Shown here: piece after piece, positions 18,090-27,119 of the stretch
Layout of the letters: each line of letters opens with the position of its first letter
How positions within the stretch are numbered: the stretch's first letter is position 1
Origin: DASZVB01 sp036272055
GTDB taxonomy: Bacteria; Myxococcota_A; Polyangia; Polyangiales; Polyangiaceae
Reading direction: 5' to 3'
DNA: 64,000 nucleotides
Assembly (NCBI GenBank): GCA_036272055.1
Contig: DATAZL010000103.1
Coordinates: 47,615 to 111,614 of the forward strand
The notes under the pieces: generated by a model
Told to the model about the DNA's origin: nothing
The model's database searches: none
What the model saw: the letters and a program-made list of their open reading frames with translations, nothing else
Made by a program: the position numbers and the translations under genes

Positions 18090-20092
18090 GCGACGCCGGG
18101 CTCGCACGAGAGCGACGGCTCGGGCTCCGTCTCTTGCTCCTCACGTCGGTCGCGTTCGTGCTCTTCTGTGCCGCGTTCGTTCCGCGGCTGACGAACGTCC
18201 ACTTCGGGGACGTCGAGTTCACGGGGTGGAGCGGCCCACTCGGCTCGAGGATTCTCCGCGGGGACCGGCCGTACGTCGATTTCGTGCTGCCCATTCCGCC
18301 GGGAAGCTTCGTCGCGCTCGCCCTGCTCGAGAAGCTCGTCGGCAGGCCCCTTCTCCTCGAAGAGCTAGGCCTGAACGCGGCGCTGCACCTCACGATGGCC
18401 GTGCTCGCGTACGTCATGGCGAGGAGTATCTCGTCGCCCAAGGTCGCGGTGCTGACCGCGATCGCGACGCTTTCGACGGTCATCCAGCTCAACAAGGAGT
18501 GCGCGTACGACCACACCGCGCAGGCCGTCGCGTGGGCGGCCGTCGCTGCGGGCATGCGGGCGCTGGCGTCGGCCGACGAACGACGACGGGCACGCCTCTT
18601 CACACTCACCGGTGCGCTCGCCGGCCTCACCCTCGCGTTCAAGCAATCGACGGCGATCGGCGCGGTGTCGGGCTGGGTGCTCGCGTTCGGCTACCTCGCC
18701 GTCACGGACCGGCGCGCGCGACGTCCGGGCGGCATGCGCCCGCGCCTCGCCGAGCTCGGACGCTATCTGCATGGGGTCTGCCTCGGGCTCGCAGCGACGT
18801 GGCTGCTCCTGCTCGTCCTCGGGAGCACTCTCCGTGCCTTCTTCCAGGCTGCGTTCGTGGACGCGTCGATCCTCAAGGGCGGCGCGAAGTTCCTGGTCCG
18901 GAACCTGACCTCGTATCTCTTCGACTATCCGTCTTATTCGGCTCCGCTCGCGTCCATCGCGGCCTTCGTGTTCATCGGCCATCGCGTCCTCGAACGACAC
19001 GGCCGCCTCGACATCGCCGACGAGCGGCGGCGCGCGAGCCCCTATCGCACCACGGAGGTCGTCACCGTCGCGGCGCTCGTCCTCGCGGCGTTCGGCGGCG
19101 GTTACCTGCTGCTCGCCCTCGACGTCCGCCCCTATCCGGCTCGTCTGATCCCTGAGCTCGACCGGCTGAAGATGCTGGGCCCGATGAGCCTCGTCACGCT
19201 CGCGGCGCTCTTCGTCGCCGAGCTCGTTCCGTTCCGGCGCGACCACGATGACCACGACGCATATCGCGCCGATCCGGACGCGGCGGGCCGCTGCCTCAAC
19301 GCCGGCATCCTCGCGGCGTTCGCGAGCTCGCTGATGCACAACACGTCGGCGCCCGAGTTCCGTCCCTTCTACGACAACAACGCGATCATCCCCCTCGCCT
19401 TCCTGTCGCTCTTCGTCGTGCTCGACCGCGCGAGCCTCAGGTGGCTCTCGGCGGTCATCCTCGCATTTCTTCTGCTCGGCATCGGCGGCAACAAGTTCTT
19501 CCGCGCGATGACTGCGAGCGTCCCCATCGGCACCAACGGGCACTGGGCGTGGATGCGTCTCAACGACCGGGGCTTCACGATGGCCATCGCCGCGGCGCGC
19601 GCGCGCCAGCTCGCCGGCCCGACCGGTACGGTGCTCGTCCTTCCCGAGGACGTGCAGTTCACGGCGCTCGTCGACCGCCCGCGGCCGCCCATCACCGGCG
19701 CCATCATATTCGTCGATCAGTACGCCCCGCGGCTCGCAGCCGATGACATGGCGCGGCTCGACGAGCATCCGCCCGATGTCATCGTCGTTCATCCACGGCG
19801 TCCATCCGGGTGGCAACGCTTCTTCCGCATCTGGTCGGGGCGGAGCGGCGCCGAGCGCGTGCTGCACCACGTCCTCGTCGACATGCTCCCCCGCTTCTAC
19901 GAGCGGGACTCCACCTTTCCGACGACGTTCCTCTACGAGGCCGGCAAGCTCGACGTGTACTCGCGCCGGGCCGTCCCGCTGACGAAGGAAGAAGCGGAGC
20001 GCGCCGCGGACAAGAGCGACGACGACGACGCGTTCGACATGCTGCCAGACGACGCGCTCGACCCCGCGGCGAACGAAGGCGCCACGCCGTGA
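18086..20092 (+). CDS. GT-C-like membrane protein, paralogue B
   Basis: 668 residues. It begins at GTG 18086, overlapping the TGA of the previous gene (GTGA), so translation is likely coupled. Shared blocks with the previous protein are LPIPPGSF, TLAFKQSTAIGAVSGW, LKGGAKFLVRNL, LAGPTGTVLVLPEDVQF, RPRPPITGAIIFVDQY and PDVIVVHPRRPSGW. About ten membrane segments precede a soluble C-terminal domain. Unlike paralogue A it ends with an extra acidic tail (KSDDDDAFDMLPDDALD). No catalytic assignment is possible beyond the GT-C-like topology. Confidence 0.75.
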   Translation: MSDAGLARERRLGLRLLLLTSVAFVLFCAAFVPRLTNVHFGDVEFTGWSGPLGSRILRGDRPYVDFVLPIPPGSFVALALLEKLVGRPLLLEELGLNAALHLTMAVLAYVMARSISSPKVAVLTAIATLSTVIQLNKECAYDHTAQAVAWAAVAAGMRALASADERRRARLFTLTGALAGLTLAFKQSTAIGAVSGWVLAFGYLAVTDRRARRPGGMRPRLAELGRYLHGVCLGLAATWLLLLVLGSTLRAFFQAAFVDASILKGGAKFLVRNLTSYLFDYPSYSAPLASIAAFVFIGHRVLERHGRLDIADERRRASPYRTTEVVTVAALVLAAFGGGYLLLALDVRPYPARLIPELDRLKMLGPMSLVTLAALFVAELVPFRRDHDDHDAYRADPDAAGRCLNAGILAAFASSLMHNTSAPEFRPFYDNNAIIPLAFLSLFVVLDRASLRWLSAVILAFLLLGIGGNKFFRAMTASVPIGTNGHWAWMRLNDRGFTMAIAAARARQLAGPTGTVLVLPEDVQFTALVDRPRPPITGAIIFVDQYAPRLAADDMARLDEHPPDVIVVHPRRPSGWQRFFRIWSGRSGAERVLHHVLVDMLPRFYERDSTFPTTFLYEAGKLDVYSRRAVPLTKEEAERAADKSDDDDAFDMLPDDALDPAANEGATP

Positions 20093-21981
20093 GCGAACCC
20101 GCGGCGAGTCGCGCGCCTCGCAACGTGGTCGCCCTCGCCGCGGCGCTTCATGCCGTGCTGCTCGGCTATTTCTTCCCGTTCCGTCTCTTCGCCTCGAAGC
20201 TTCCCGTCCTCGAGTACGACTACGCCCTTCACGCTTACCAGGTCGATCGCGCCCTCACCGCGTTCGAGTCGCATCACCGTCTCTGGAGTTACGATCCGCT
20301 CATGCTCGCGGGTCAGCCCGCCGGCGTCGTCGAGGATCTGACGAGCAAGAGCCTAGAGGCGTTCGTCATCGGAGCCCACGCGCTCGGGGTGTCGCCGTGG
20401 GTCGCGTTCGACGCCTATGTTCTCCTCGTTCACGTCGGGCTCTTGCCCGCGGCGTGGTTCGCAGCGCGGCTCTTCGGCCTCGACCGGCTCGCTGCAGCGT
20501 GGACCGTTCTCTTCTGGGTGCTGTGCTGGCACTTCGATTCGTTCTCGCACTGGTGCTGGTACATCGGGATGATCTCGTGGGCACTCGCGAGCTATCTCGT
20601 CGTGCTCGTCGTGGCCGTCTTCCATCGCGCCCTCACCGACCACCGGCCGCGTCTCTATGCCGGTGTCGCCGCGCTCGGCGCGCTCGCCGTCTTCGTGCAT
20701 CCCTTCGCCGTGCTAACCCTCGCAGTACCGCTCGCGGCCCTCTACGCAAGCGCATTCCGTCGCCTCGCGGCGTGGGAACACTGCGCGCTGGCGGTGACCG
20801 GCGCGCTCGCTGCGTCGACGAGCCTCGTGTGGCTCGGACCGGCGCTCAGGTTCCGTCACTACATCGGCCCGGTGGACGCGTTCCTCTGGCCGTCGGCGTC
20901 GTATGCGCTCTCGGACTGGCTCGGCCTCCTGCGAGATCTCGCGATGACCGGAGAGCCGGTGCGGACGTCACTCCGCACGGCGCTGTTCGTCCTCGCCGCG
21001 GCGGGGTTGCTCGAGCTCCGGCGGCGTCGCGACGCTCGCGTGCTCCCGCTGTCGGCGCTCATCATCGTGTCCGTCGCGCTCGCGTATCTGAGCGGCTATT
21101 CGTCGCTGCTCCGTCAGACGCAACCTTACCGACACATCGCGCCGGCGACGCTCACCGCGGCGCTCGTCGCGGCCGGTACCGTTACCGAGCTGTTCCGTGC
21201 TCGCGCGCCGCTGAATCAGGGCGCGCGCACGGCGCTCGTGCTCGCTGCGCTGGCCGCCGTGCCGGAGCTCGCGCGCACGGCCGCCGGCTATCTGCCGGCG
21301 CTGCTGCCGACCCACGAGCACGCACGGACCGCGTTTCGTCCCGGTCCCTTCGCGTCGGGGTCGAGCGAGGAACGTGAGCCGCTCTTCATGGGGCACTCGC
21401 CGCCTCCGGAGGAGTACGCAAGGGTCGCACGCTCGGTTTCCGCGATCACGGGTGATCACGGTCGCGTGGCATCGCTCGACTGGGTGCTCGGGGAATACCT
21501 CGCGACGTTCGCTCACCTCGCGACCCTCGGCGGCATCGCCGAGCGCAACGTGCCGCACGTCGCCGCACATCCGCTCCGTCACGACCTGTCGGCGCACGTG
21601 TTCGGAGAGGATCCCGTGTCCGCCTATCTCTTCGAGTACGCGGTTGCGGCAGTGGTCACCAGGAACGACGCACCCGCGTTCGACACGCGGATCGATCTCC
21701 TAGAAAAGGTCGAATCAGTGGGGCCGTTCAGTGTGTATCGCGTGCGCAGCCCATCGAGCTACGTCTCCGAGGGTCGCGGTCGACTGATTGCGCAAGAATC
21801 GAACTCCCTCCGCGTCGAGGCCGCCTCTGAAACGCCGCTCGTGCTGCGCTTTCATTTCATGGAATCGCTCAAATGCCGGCCCGATTGTGCGATCTTTCGT
21901 GCCCCCGCCGAGCGCGACCCGGTGGGATTCATCGGTGTACGGAATGCGCCCAGGGCATTCGAAATTTACAATGCGTACTGA
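20089..21981 (+). CDS. Polytopic membrane protein, YfhO/PTPS-related type
   Basis: 630 residues starting at GTG 20089, again overlapping the upstream TGA (GTGA). LEYDYALHAYQVDRALTAF and HRLWSYDPLMLAGQPAG near the N-terminus match the pattern of large bacterial membrane proteins annotated as 6-pyruvoyl-tetrahydropterin synthase-related or YfhO-like, which share the GT-C fold. About 11 hydrophobic segments run to residue ~410; a soluble ~220-residue domain follows. It is last in the operon; about 295 bases separate it from the HMG-CoA synthase-family gene. Confidence 0.7.
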   Translation: MSEPAASRAPRNVVALAAALHAVLLGYFFPFRLFASKLPVLEYDYALHAYQVDRALTAFESHHRLWSYDPLMLAGQPAGVVEDLTSKSLEAFVIGAHALGVSPWVAFDAYVLLVHVGLLPAAWFAARLFGLDRLAAAWTVLFWVLCWHFDSFSHWCWYIGMISWALASYLVVLVVAVFHRALTDHRPRLYAGVAALGALAVFVHPFAVLTLAVPLAALYASAFRRLAAWEHCALAVTGALAASTSLVWLGPALRFRHYIGPVDAFLWPSASYALSDWLGLLRDLAMTGEPVRTSLRTALFVLAAAGLLELRRRRDARVLPLSALIIVSVALAYLSGYSSLLRQTQPYRHIAPATLTAALVAAGTVTELFRARAPLNQGARTALVLAALAAVPELARTAAGYLPALLPTHEHARTAFRPGPFASGSSEEREPLFMGHSPPPEEYARVARSVSAITGDHGRVASLDWVLGEYLATFAHLATLGGIAERNVPHVAAHPLRHDLSAHVFGEDPVSAYLFEYAVAAVVTRNDAPAFDTRIDLLEKVESVGPFSVYRVRSPSSYVSEGRGRLIAQESNSLRVEAASETPLVLRFHFMESLKCRPDCAIFRAPAERDPVGFIGVRNAPRAFEIYNAY

Positions 21982-22276
21982 TGCCTCGAGCACGTACCTC
22001 GATGTCGTGGAGCGTGCTGACGCGACGCGCGAGTCACGCTGAGAAGCGCGGTTCGCAGTGACGAGGCATGTGCGATTGGCCGGGAAAGGCGCCCGTTGGC
22101 AATGGACGGAGCCCGCCGGAAAAGCTACGCTCGGTCTGCGCTTGCATCTTTGATGAGTCCAATCGCACGCACAAGGGACGCCGTCGCGCTTCACCCCACG
22201 GAGCATGAGGCGTCGCTTCTTCTCTGGTAGTTTCTCGTGTCGAGCATCTTAGGTGGCGCTAGGAAACCTCGGACCC

Positions 22277-23764
22277 ATGGTGGATACATCGATCGACGGA
22301 ATTGGCCCTGGCGTGAGCGGCATGAGCGTTTACGTGCCCCCGCTCCGAGTCCCTCTCGAGGCGTGGTGTAGCTGGACCAAGAATCCGTGGCAGAAGGTGC
22401 AGACGATCGTCGGGCAAAGCTTCCGTTGCCCCGCCCCTGACGAGAACGTCTACACACTCGCGGCGACGGCCGTGCTCCGGTTGATCCGGCAATACCAGAT
22501 CGACCCCATGCGCGTCGGTCTCCTCGCCCTCGGCACCGAGACGAGCACCGACAACTCCGCCGGCGCAGTCATCGTGCGCGGCATGGTCGACCGTGCGCTC
22601 ACCGAGCTCGGGCTGCCGCGGCTCTCGCGTTCCTGCGAGGTGCCGGAGTTCAAGCACGCGTGCCTCGGCGGCGTGTACGCGATGAAGGCCGTGTCGCGCT
22701 ACCTCGCGCTCGACGGCAAGGACAAGGTCGGCATCGTGGTGTGCGCCGACATCGCGGAGTACGAGCGCGGCAGCAGCGGCGAGCAGACCCAGGGCGCCGG
22801 CGCCGTCGCGATGCTCCTCGAGCCCAAGGCGCGGCTCTTCGAGCTCGACCTCGTTCACACCGGGAGCGCGTCCGCATACCGCGGTCCCGATTTCCGGAAG
22901 CCCCACGCCCGCCACTTCGTGGAGGGTTACGGCGGCCGCACCCAGCGCCAGCACGACTTCCCGGTGTTCAGCGGCAAGTACTCGACGTACTCGTACGTCG
23001 ACGAGACGCTGCGCGCGTTCGACGACATGGCAGAGCGGCTCGGCGTCTCGGCGTTCGACGCGCTCACCAAGGCAGAGGCGGCGTTCTTCCACCGCCCATA
23101 TCACCACATGCCGGTGCAGGCGGCCGCCGCCATCTACGTGCGAGGCCTCATCGAAGCCAAGCCGAAGAACGAGACCATCGACGCCCTCCTGAAAGAAGTG
23201 GGCGCGACGCGGGAGGCGCTCGAGGCCGAGTCGCGAGCCTTGCCGGATCTCTTCGACCGGGTCCTCGCGGGCAAGGCCGATCAAGATCCCTTCCCCGTGG
23301 CCACTCAGGTGGTCGGAGTGCTCCGCAAGAGCGACGAGTTCAAGAAGTTCGTCGCCGCCAAGATGAGCCTCGGTTCGCGAGGAGCCGGTGAGCTCGGGAA
23401 CCTCTACACCGCGGCCCTGCCCGCGTGGATGGCAGCCGGCTTCGAAGAAGCGCTCGGTCGAAACCTCGATCTCGCGAACAAGCAGGTTCTCGCCATCGGC
23501 TACGGCAGCGGTGACGCGGCCGAGGCCATGCCCACTCGCGTCGTCCCCGGATGGGAAGAGGCGGCGAAGCGCATCAAGTTCGGCACCGCGCTCGAGCGCG
23601 CCGTCGATCTCAGCCAGGAGCAGTACGAGTCGCTCCACGACACGCGCCGCGCTGCCGGCCTCCCGAATCTCCCCGGGGATCGCTTCCGCATTGCCCGCGT
23701 CGGTGACCGCTACGAGGCCGGCTTCCAGGACCTCGGCATCGAGTACTACGAATACGTGCGCTGA
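22277..23764 (+). CDS. Hydroxymethylglutaryl-CoA synthase family protein
   Basis: 495 residues, thiolase fold. The catalytic Cys is C129 in EFKHACLGGVYAM, the acid/base Glu is E88 in GTETSTDNSAG, and the catalytic His lies in FFHRPYHHMP; these are the residues of HMG-CoA synthase, which joins acetyl-CoA and acetoacetyl-CoA in the mevalonate pathway. The protein is longer than typical bacterial MvaS (~390-420), with extra helical sequence in the C-terminal half, so I give no symbol. ATG at 22277 is preferred with AGGA about 12 bases upstream; GTG at 22253 is possible. It stands alone and converges on the vWA lipoprotein gene. Confidence 0.85.
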   Translation: MVDTSIDGIGPGVSGMSVYVPPLRVPLEAWCSWTKNPWQKVQTIVGQSFRCPAPDENVYTLAATAVLRLIRQYQIDPMRVGLLALGTETSTDNSAGAVIVRGMVDRALTELGLPRLSRSCEVPEFKHACLGGVYAMKAVSRYLALDGKDKVGIVVCADIAEYERGSSGEQTQGAGAVAMLLEPKARLFELDLVHTGSASAYRGPDFRKPHARHFVEGYGGRTQRQHDFPVFSGKYSTYSYVDETLRAFDDMAERLGVSAFDALTKAEAAFFHRPYHHMPVQAAAAIYVRGLIEAKPKNETIDALLKEVGATREALEAESRALPDLFDRVLAGKADQDPFPVATQVVGVLRKSDEFKKFVAAKMSLGSRGAGELGNLYTAALPAWMAAGFEEALGRNLDLANKQVLAIGYGSGDAAEAMPTRVVPGWEEAAKRIKFGTALERAVDLSQEQYESLHDTRRAAGLPNLPGDRFRIARVGDRYEAGFQDLGIEYYEYVR

Positions 23765-23773
23765 TTGACTAAC

Positions 23774-23856
23774 GGGGGGCCTTGGCCCCCCGCAGCTTCG
23801 CCTTCGGCGAACTGCCCCCCCGCCGCTTCGCGGGCTCGCTTCGCTCGCGCGTTCCG
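23774..23856. repeat. Single dispersed copy of the composite hairpin repeat
   Basis: This copy has the same palindrome GGGGGGCCTTGGCCCCCC (23774-23791), followed by one unit with TTCGCCTTCGGCGAA, a C-run, CCGCTTCGCGGG and GCTCGCTTCGCTCGCGC. It fills most of the ~100 bp between two convergent stop codons, where it could end transcription from both sides. It is the same element as the 8984-9286 array. Confidence 0.9.
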
Positions 23857-23865
23857 CTGCTTTGA

Positions 23866-25125
23866 CTACTGCGGCACGAAGCGGGTCCGGCAGCCGCGGA
23901 CGATGTCGAGGGTCGCGTTGCTGACGGCACGGACCGTCTCGCAGGTGCGCGGGCAGAGGCGAACCTTGCTGTCGGTACCGTTGCTCTCGACGTACCACTC
24001 GCCACGTGTCGTGTTGGCCGAGCAGTCCGACGCGCTCGGCACGCGGTAGTAGCGCTCGGAAGCCTTGCCCTGGGAGAGCTCCACGTTGAGCTTGTCCTGG
24101 GTGAGATCCTGGTCGGTGACGCTCACGCTGACGTCGCAGGGCAAGAACGCCTGGCGGATGCTGATGAGGTTCGCCAGGACGTCCGCGCCGTTCGTCACCG
24201 GGTAGGCGGCGTTGGTGCCGCCTGCGCGCGCGATGGCGTCGAGATCCTCGTTCGGGCCGCCCACGGCGAGGACGTAGGTCGGCACGGTGGGCGTGTTGAT
24301 GATGCCTGCAGACGCCGCGATGGCTGCCTTCTCGGCGCTGGGCAGGCAATTGGGTGAATCGGTGGACGACGCGACCTGATTCGTGACGAGGAGTACGACA
24401 GCGGCGGGCTGCTGGGCCGCGTTCGCCGTCATCCAGTCGCGCGCGCCCTGGACCGCTCCCTCGATGGCCGAATCGATCGGGCTCTCGTGGGTCAGGGTGA
24501 GCGCGAGGCTCAGGTTGTTGAAGAGGGCCACGAGCGACAGAGGTCCGTGGTTCGCGATCGAGCCGAGGAGCGGCTGCTGGTTCGTCGGAAGGCCGGCGAT
24601 GGGGATGTCGGGGTTCACGTAGCTGTGCCAGTCGCAGACGTAGCTGAGGTACGGATCGGGCGAGGATGTCGCCGGGCTGAGCGCGTAGTACTGGATCCCG
24701 ACGCTGACGCCGCCGAGCTCATCGCTGCCGCTGATGAAGGTCTGGAGGCCCGCGGACACGGCGTCCCATTTCTGGAGCATCGCGTTCGACTGGTCGACGA
24801 TGACGTACACGCCGAGCGGCTGCGGGATCTGCTGATTGCGGGTCGTCTCGCAGGCGACGTCGCCGCCGTCATCGTTACGGGGGGCGCCGGTGTCCGTCGT
24901 GGAGACGTCGCCACCCGCGCTGGCCCCGCCGCCGCCGGAGCCGGCATCGACGTGCACCTTGCGCCCGCCGCTCCCGGCGTCGGGCAGGTGGATGACGGCG
25001 CTCCCGCCCGCGCTCACCTGGGCGTGGGGGACGAGAAAGACGCTGCGGGTCTCGCAGCCGGCGAATGCCGTCCCGAGGACGGCGGCGATGACGACGGAAT
25101 GCCGGCTCAGTGCTCCGCGAGCCAC
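23866..25125 (-). CDS. von Willebrand A-domain lipoprotein with altered MIDAS
   Basis: 419 residues from GTG 25125, overlapping the 3' end of the FecR gene by 19 bases. The signal ends TAFAGC (C24), a lipobox. A Gly/Ala-rich linker leads to a vWA domain starting LGVYVIVDQSNAM. The metal-site motif DxSxS is DQSNA here (D111, S113, A115), so the last Ser is missing. IDSAIEGAVQGARDWM and VLLVTNQVAS are later vWA strands. Cys pairs near the C-terminus (CPRTCETVR, VRGCRTRF) suggest disulfides. Probable role (inference): an envelope adhesion or ligand-binding protein made with the sigma/FecR operon. Confidence 0.8.
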   Translation of the reverse strand: MARGALSRHSVVIAAVLGTAFAGCETRSVFLVPHAQVSAGGSAVIHLPDAGSGGRKVHVDAGSGGGGASAGGDVSTTDTGAPRNDDGGDVACETTRNQQIPQPLGVYVIVDQSNAMLQKWDAVSAGLQTFISGSDELGGVSVGIQYYALSPATSSPDPYLSYVCDWHSYVNPDIPIAGLPTNQQPLLGSIANHGPLSLVALFNNLSLALTLTHESPIDSAIEGAVQGARDWMTANAAQQPAAVVLLVTNQVASSTDSPNCLPSAEKAAIAASAGIINTPTVPTYVLAVGGPNEDLDAIARAGGTNAAYPVTNGADVLANLISIRQAFLPCDVSVSVTDQDLTQDKLNVELSQGKASERYYRVPSASDCSANTTRGEWYVESNGTDSKVRLCPRTCETVRAVSNATLDIVRGCRTRFVPQ

Positions 25126-26387
25126 TGCTCGGCGGCTCGCGCCTGCGGCGACGACGGCCAGCGCTCGCTGAGCTGGTTGGCCAGCTCGCGCGCCTTCGCC
25201 GGGTCGCCGCTCTGCCGGTAGCTCCTCACGTCGATCCACAGTGCTTCCGGGCTCAGCGTACCGCGTCCGAACCGGTCCTGCCGCTGCTTTGTAGCCGCAC
25301 GCGCCTGCGCGGTGTGCCCGAGCGACAGCTCCATGCGGGCCAGCGCCACCCATGCGGCTTCTGCCGTGACACCGGTGCCGTCTGCCGCACGGCGGTAGAG
25401 CTCACGCGCCTGGCCGTAGTCGCCCGCGCGCCGCGCCTGCTCGGCCATCGCGAGCGGGTCGGCGGGCGGCGTGGGCGCTGCCGGGGCCTGCGCGGTGGGC
25501 GCGGGCTCCTCCGACTCGAGCGTCACCTCGGGGACCTGCCGGGTGCTCCGCGGCTCTTCCGCACGAGCAACGGCGACCCGCGGCGTTGCGGCGACGGTGC
25601 CGGCCGCAGGCAAGCTCGTCGCAGGCGTCTCGGTCGGTCGCGTGACGGACGCGGTCTCTTTCACTGCGCCGTCGGCGATACCCAGCACGCTGCGTAGCTC
25701 CACGGCGCGATCCGGCTCGAGCGGACCCTCGGCCGCGCCCACTGCCGACAGGAGGAGCCGCTGACCGGTCGTCACGGCATGCGTGTCGTCCCGGTCGGTC
25801 ACGCTGACGTTGCCGACGACGACCTCCACCGCGAGCGACGTCGCATCCCGCGTGACGGCGAAGATGGTGCCGTGCACCACGACGTCACCGCGCGACGTGC
25901 GAACCCTGAGCTCACCACCGCCGAGGTCCTTCGCATGAACGGCGACGGTCCCCGACTCGAGCGCGATGATCGTTCGGCAGGCCGACGCCTCTTCGAGCCG
26001 CACCGACGTGCCGGGCATCGACGCGGCGAGCGCGACGGAACCGAGGTCGAGCCGTGCCCCGCTCTCGCCCGCGACGAAGCCCGCACGCGCTCCCGCGGGA
26101 ACGGTGCGCGACGCGCAAACAGCGGCCTTGGTACGGGCGCCGTTCTCGACCTTGGCGGTCTCGAGCTCACCCGGATGACGGAAGATGAACAGCGCGGCAG
26201 CCGCAGCCGCGACGGAGAGCGCCGCCGAGCTCGCGATCGCGAAGCGACGGCGACGCGCGCTACGCACGATGGCCGGCCCCTCTTCACGGATCAGCGCGAG
26301 AATGCGCTCCCGCGCCGCCTCGTCGAGCGTCGGCTCCTCAGCCTCGGCCAGGCCTTGGATGTGGCCGCGAAGCCGCTCATCCAGCAT
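25107..26387 (-). CDS. FecR-domain membrane protein with C-terminal TPR region
   Basis: 426 residues. A cytoplasmic N-terminal ~45 residues is followed by a membrane segment (about 50-70). A FecR-like periplasmic domain has VVVHGTIFAVTRD and VVVGNVSVTD. A Pro/Ala-rich linker leads to about three TPR-like helix pairs (AEQARRAGDYGQARELYRRA onward). FecR proteins often act as anti-sigma or sensor partners of ECF sigma factors. The ATG at 26387 overlaps the sigma gene stop by 11 bases, supporting that pairing. The stop overlaps the vWA lipoprotein gene. Confidence 0.8.
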   Translation of the reverse strand: MLDERLRGHIQGLAEAEEPTLDEAARERILALIREEGPAIVRSARRRRFAIASSAALSVAAAAAALFIFRHPGELETAKVENGARTKAAVCASRTVPAGARAGFVAGESGARLDLGSVALAASMPGTSVRLEEASACRTIIALESGTVAVHAKDLGGGELRVRTSRGDVVVHGTIFAVTRDATSLAVEVVVGNVSVTDRDDTHAVTTGQRLLLSAVGAAEGPLEPDRAVELRSVLGIADGAVKETASVTRPTETPATSLPAAGTVAATPRVAVARAEEPRSTRQVPEVTLESEEPAPTAQAPAAPTPPADPLAMAEQARRAGDYGQARELYRRAADGTGVTAEAAWVALARMELSLGHTAQARAATKQRQDRFGRGTLSPEALWIDVRSYRQSGDPAKARELANQLSERWPSSPQARAAEQWLAEH

Positions 26388-27012
26388 CGGGAGCCCCCAC
26401 GAGATCGGAGAGATACGGGTCGCCCGCGGCGAGCGCCTTGAGCTCGCGCTGCGCGTAGTGAATGCGCGAACGGGTAGCGGGCACAGAGGCCCCGACCATC
26501 TTCGAGATGGTTTCTACGTCCTTGCCGTCTACGGCCCAGAGGACGAACGCGATGCGCTTGTCGGCAGCGATCTTCGACAGCGCGACGTCGACGCGACGGA
26601 GCTGCTCGAGCGCCACGGCGTTGTCGTCTGTCCGGTCAGGGCCGGGCGGCGCTTGCTCGGGCATCGGCGAACGAAAACGAACCCAGGCCGTCGGCCGCAT
26701 GGCGCGACGGGCAATCTGGACCGTGATCCCACCGACGAACGTCGAAATGGTGCTCTCTCCCCGGAAGGTCGGGAGGGCGCGACACATTTCGACGAATACG
26801 TTCTGCACGAGATCTTCCATGTCCGCGCGCGGGCCGAGGAGCCGCCGCAGAAGACGCTCCACGCGGGGCAATTCCCGGCGTGCGATGGCCTCGAGTTCAC
26901 GAGGATCCCCTGCCCGGGCACGATCGATCGCCTCCGACACCGGGGGAACGGCTCTCTCGCGAACGGACCCGACGTACAGTGCGCCGGCTTGATCCACGTC
27001 TTCTTGAGTCAC
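26377..27012 (-). CDS. ECF-type RNA polymerase sigma factor
   Basis: 211 residues from GTG 27012. Region 2 reads LGPRADMEDLVQNVFVEM and FRGESTISTFVGGITVQIARR; region 4 reads ALSKIAADKRIAFVLWAV, then GASVPATRSRIHYAQRELK. Both fit ECF sigma-70 factors. The frame is open upstream but has no M/V start near region 2 other than this GTG, and no good ribosome site, so the start is uncertain by some residues. Its probable partner is the overlapping FecR protein. An exported protein gene lies about 110 bp upstream on the same strand. Confidence 0.85.
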   Translation of the reverse strand: MTQEDVDQAGALYVGSVRERAVPPVSEAIDRARAGDPRELEAIARRELPRVERLLRRLLGPRADMEDLVQNVFVEMCRALPTFRGESTISTFVGGITVQIARRAMRPTAWVRFRSPMPEQAPPGPDRTDDNAVALEQLRRVDVALSKIAADKRIAFVLWAVDGKDVETISKMVGASVPATRSRIHYAQRELKALAAGDPYLSDLVGAPDAG

Positions 27013-27119
27013 ACGAGGTGGTCGCGGGGATGAAATGACCGACGATTTTTCCGGCGGCGCCCCTCGTGGCCTCGGCGGGGTAAGCGAACGAGTCCGCTGT
27101 AGCTTTTGGGGCGCCCAGC

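Noticed and set aside
15945..18107. 720-residue minus-strand frame opposite the membrane-protein operon
   Set aside because: Strongly charged Arg/Glu/Asp/His composition typical of a shadow; the plus strand encodes coherent membrane proteins.
22259..24349. 696-residue minus-strand frame
   Set aside because: Shadow spanning the HMG-CoA synthase-family gene, the repeat and part of the vWA gene.
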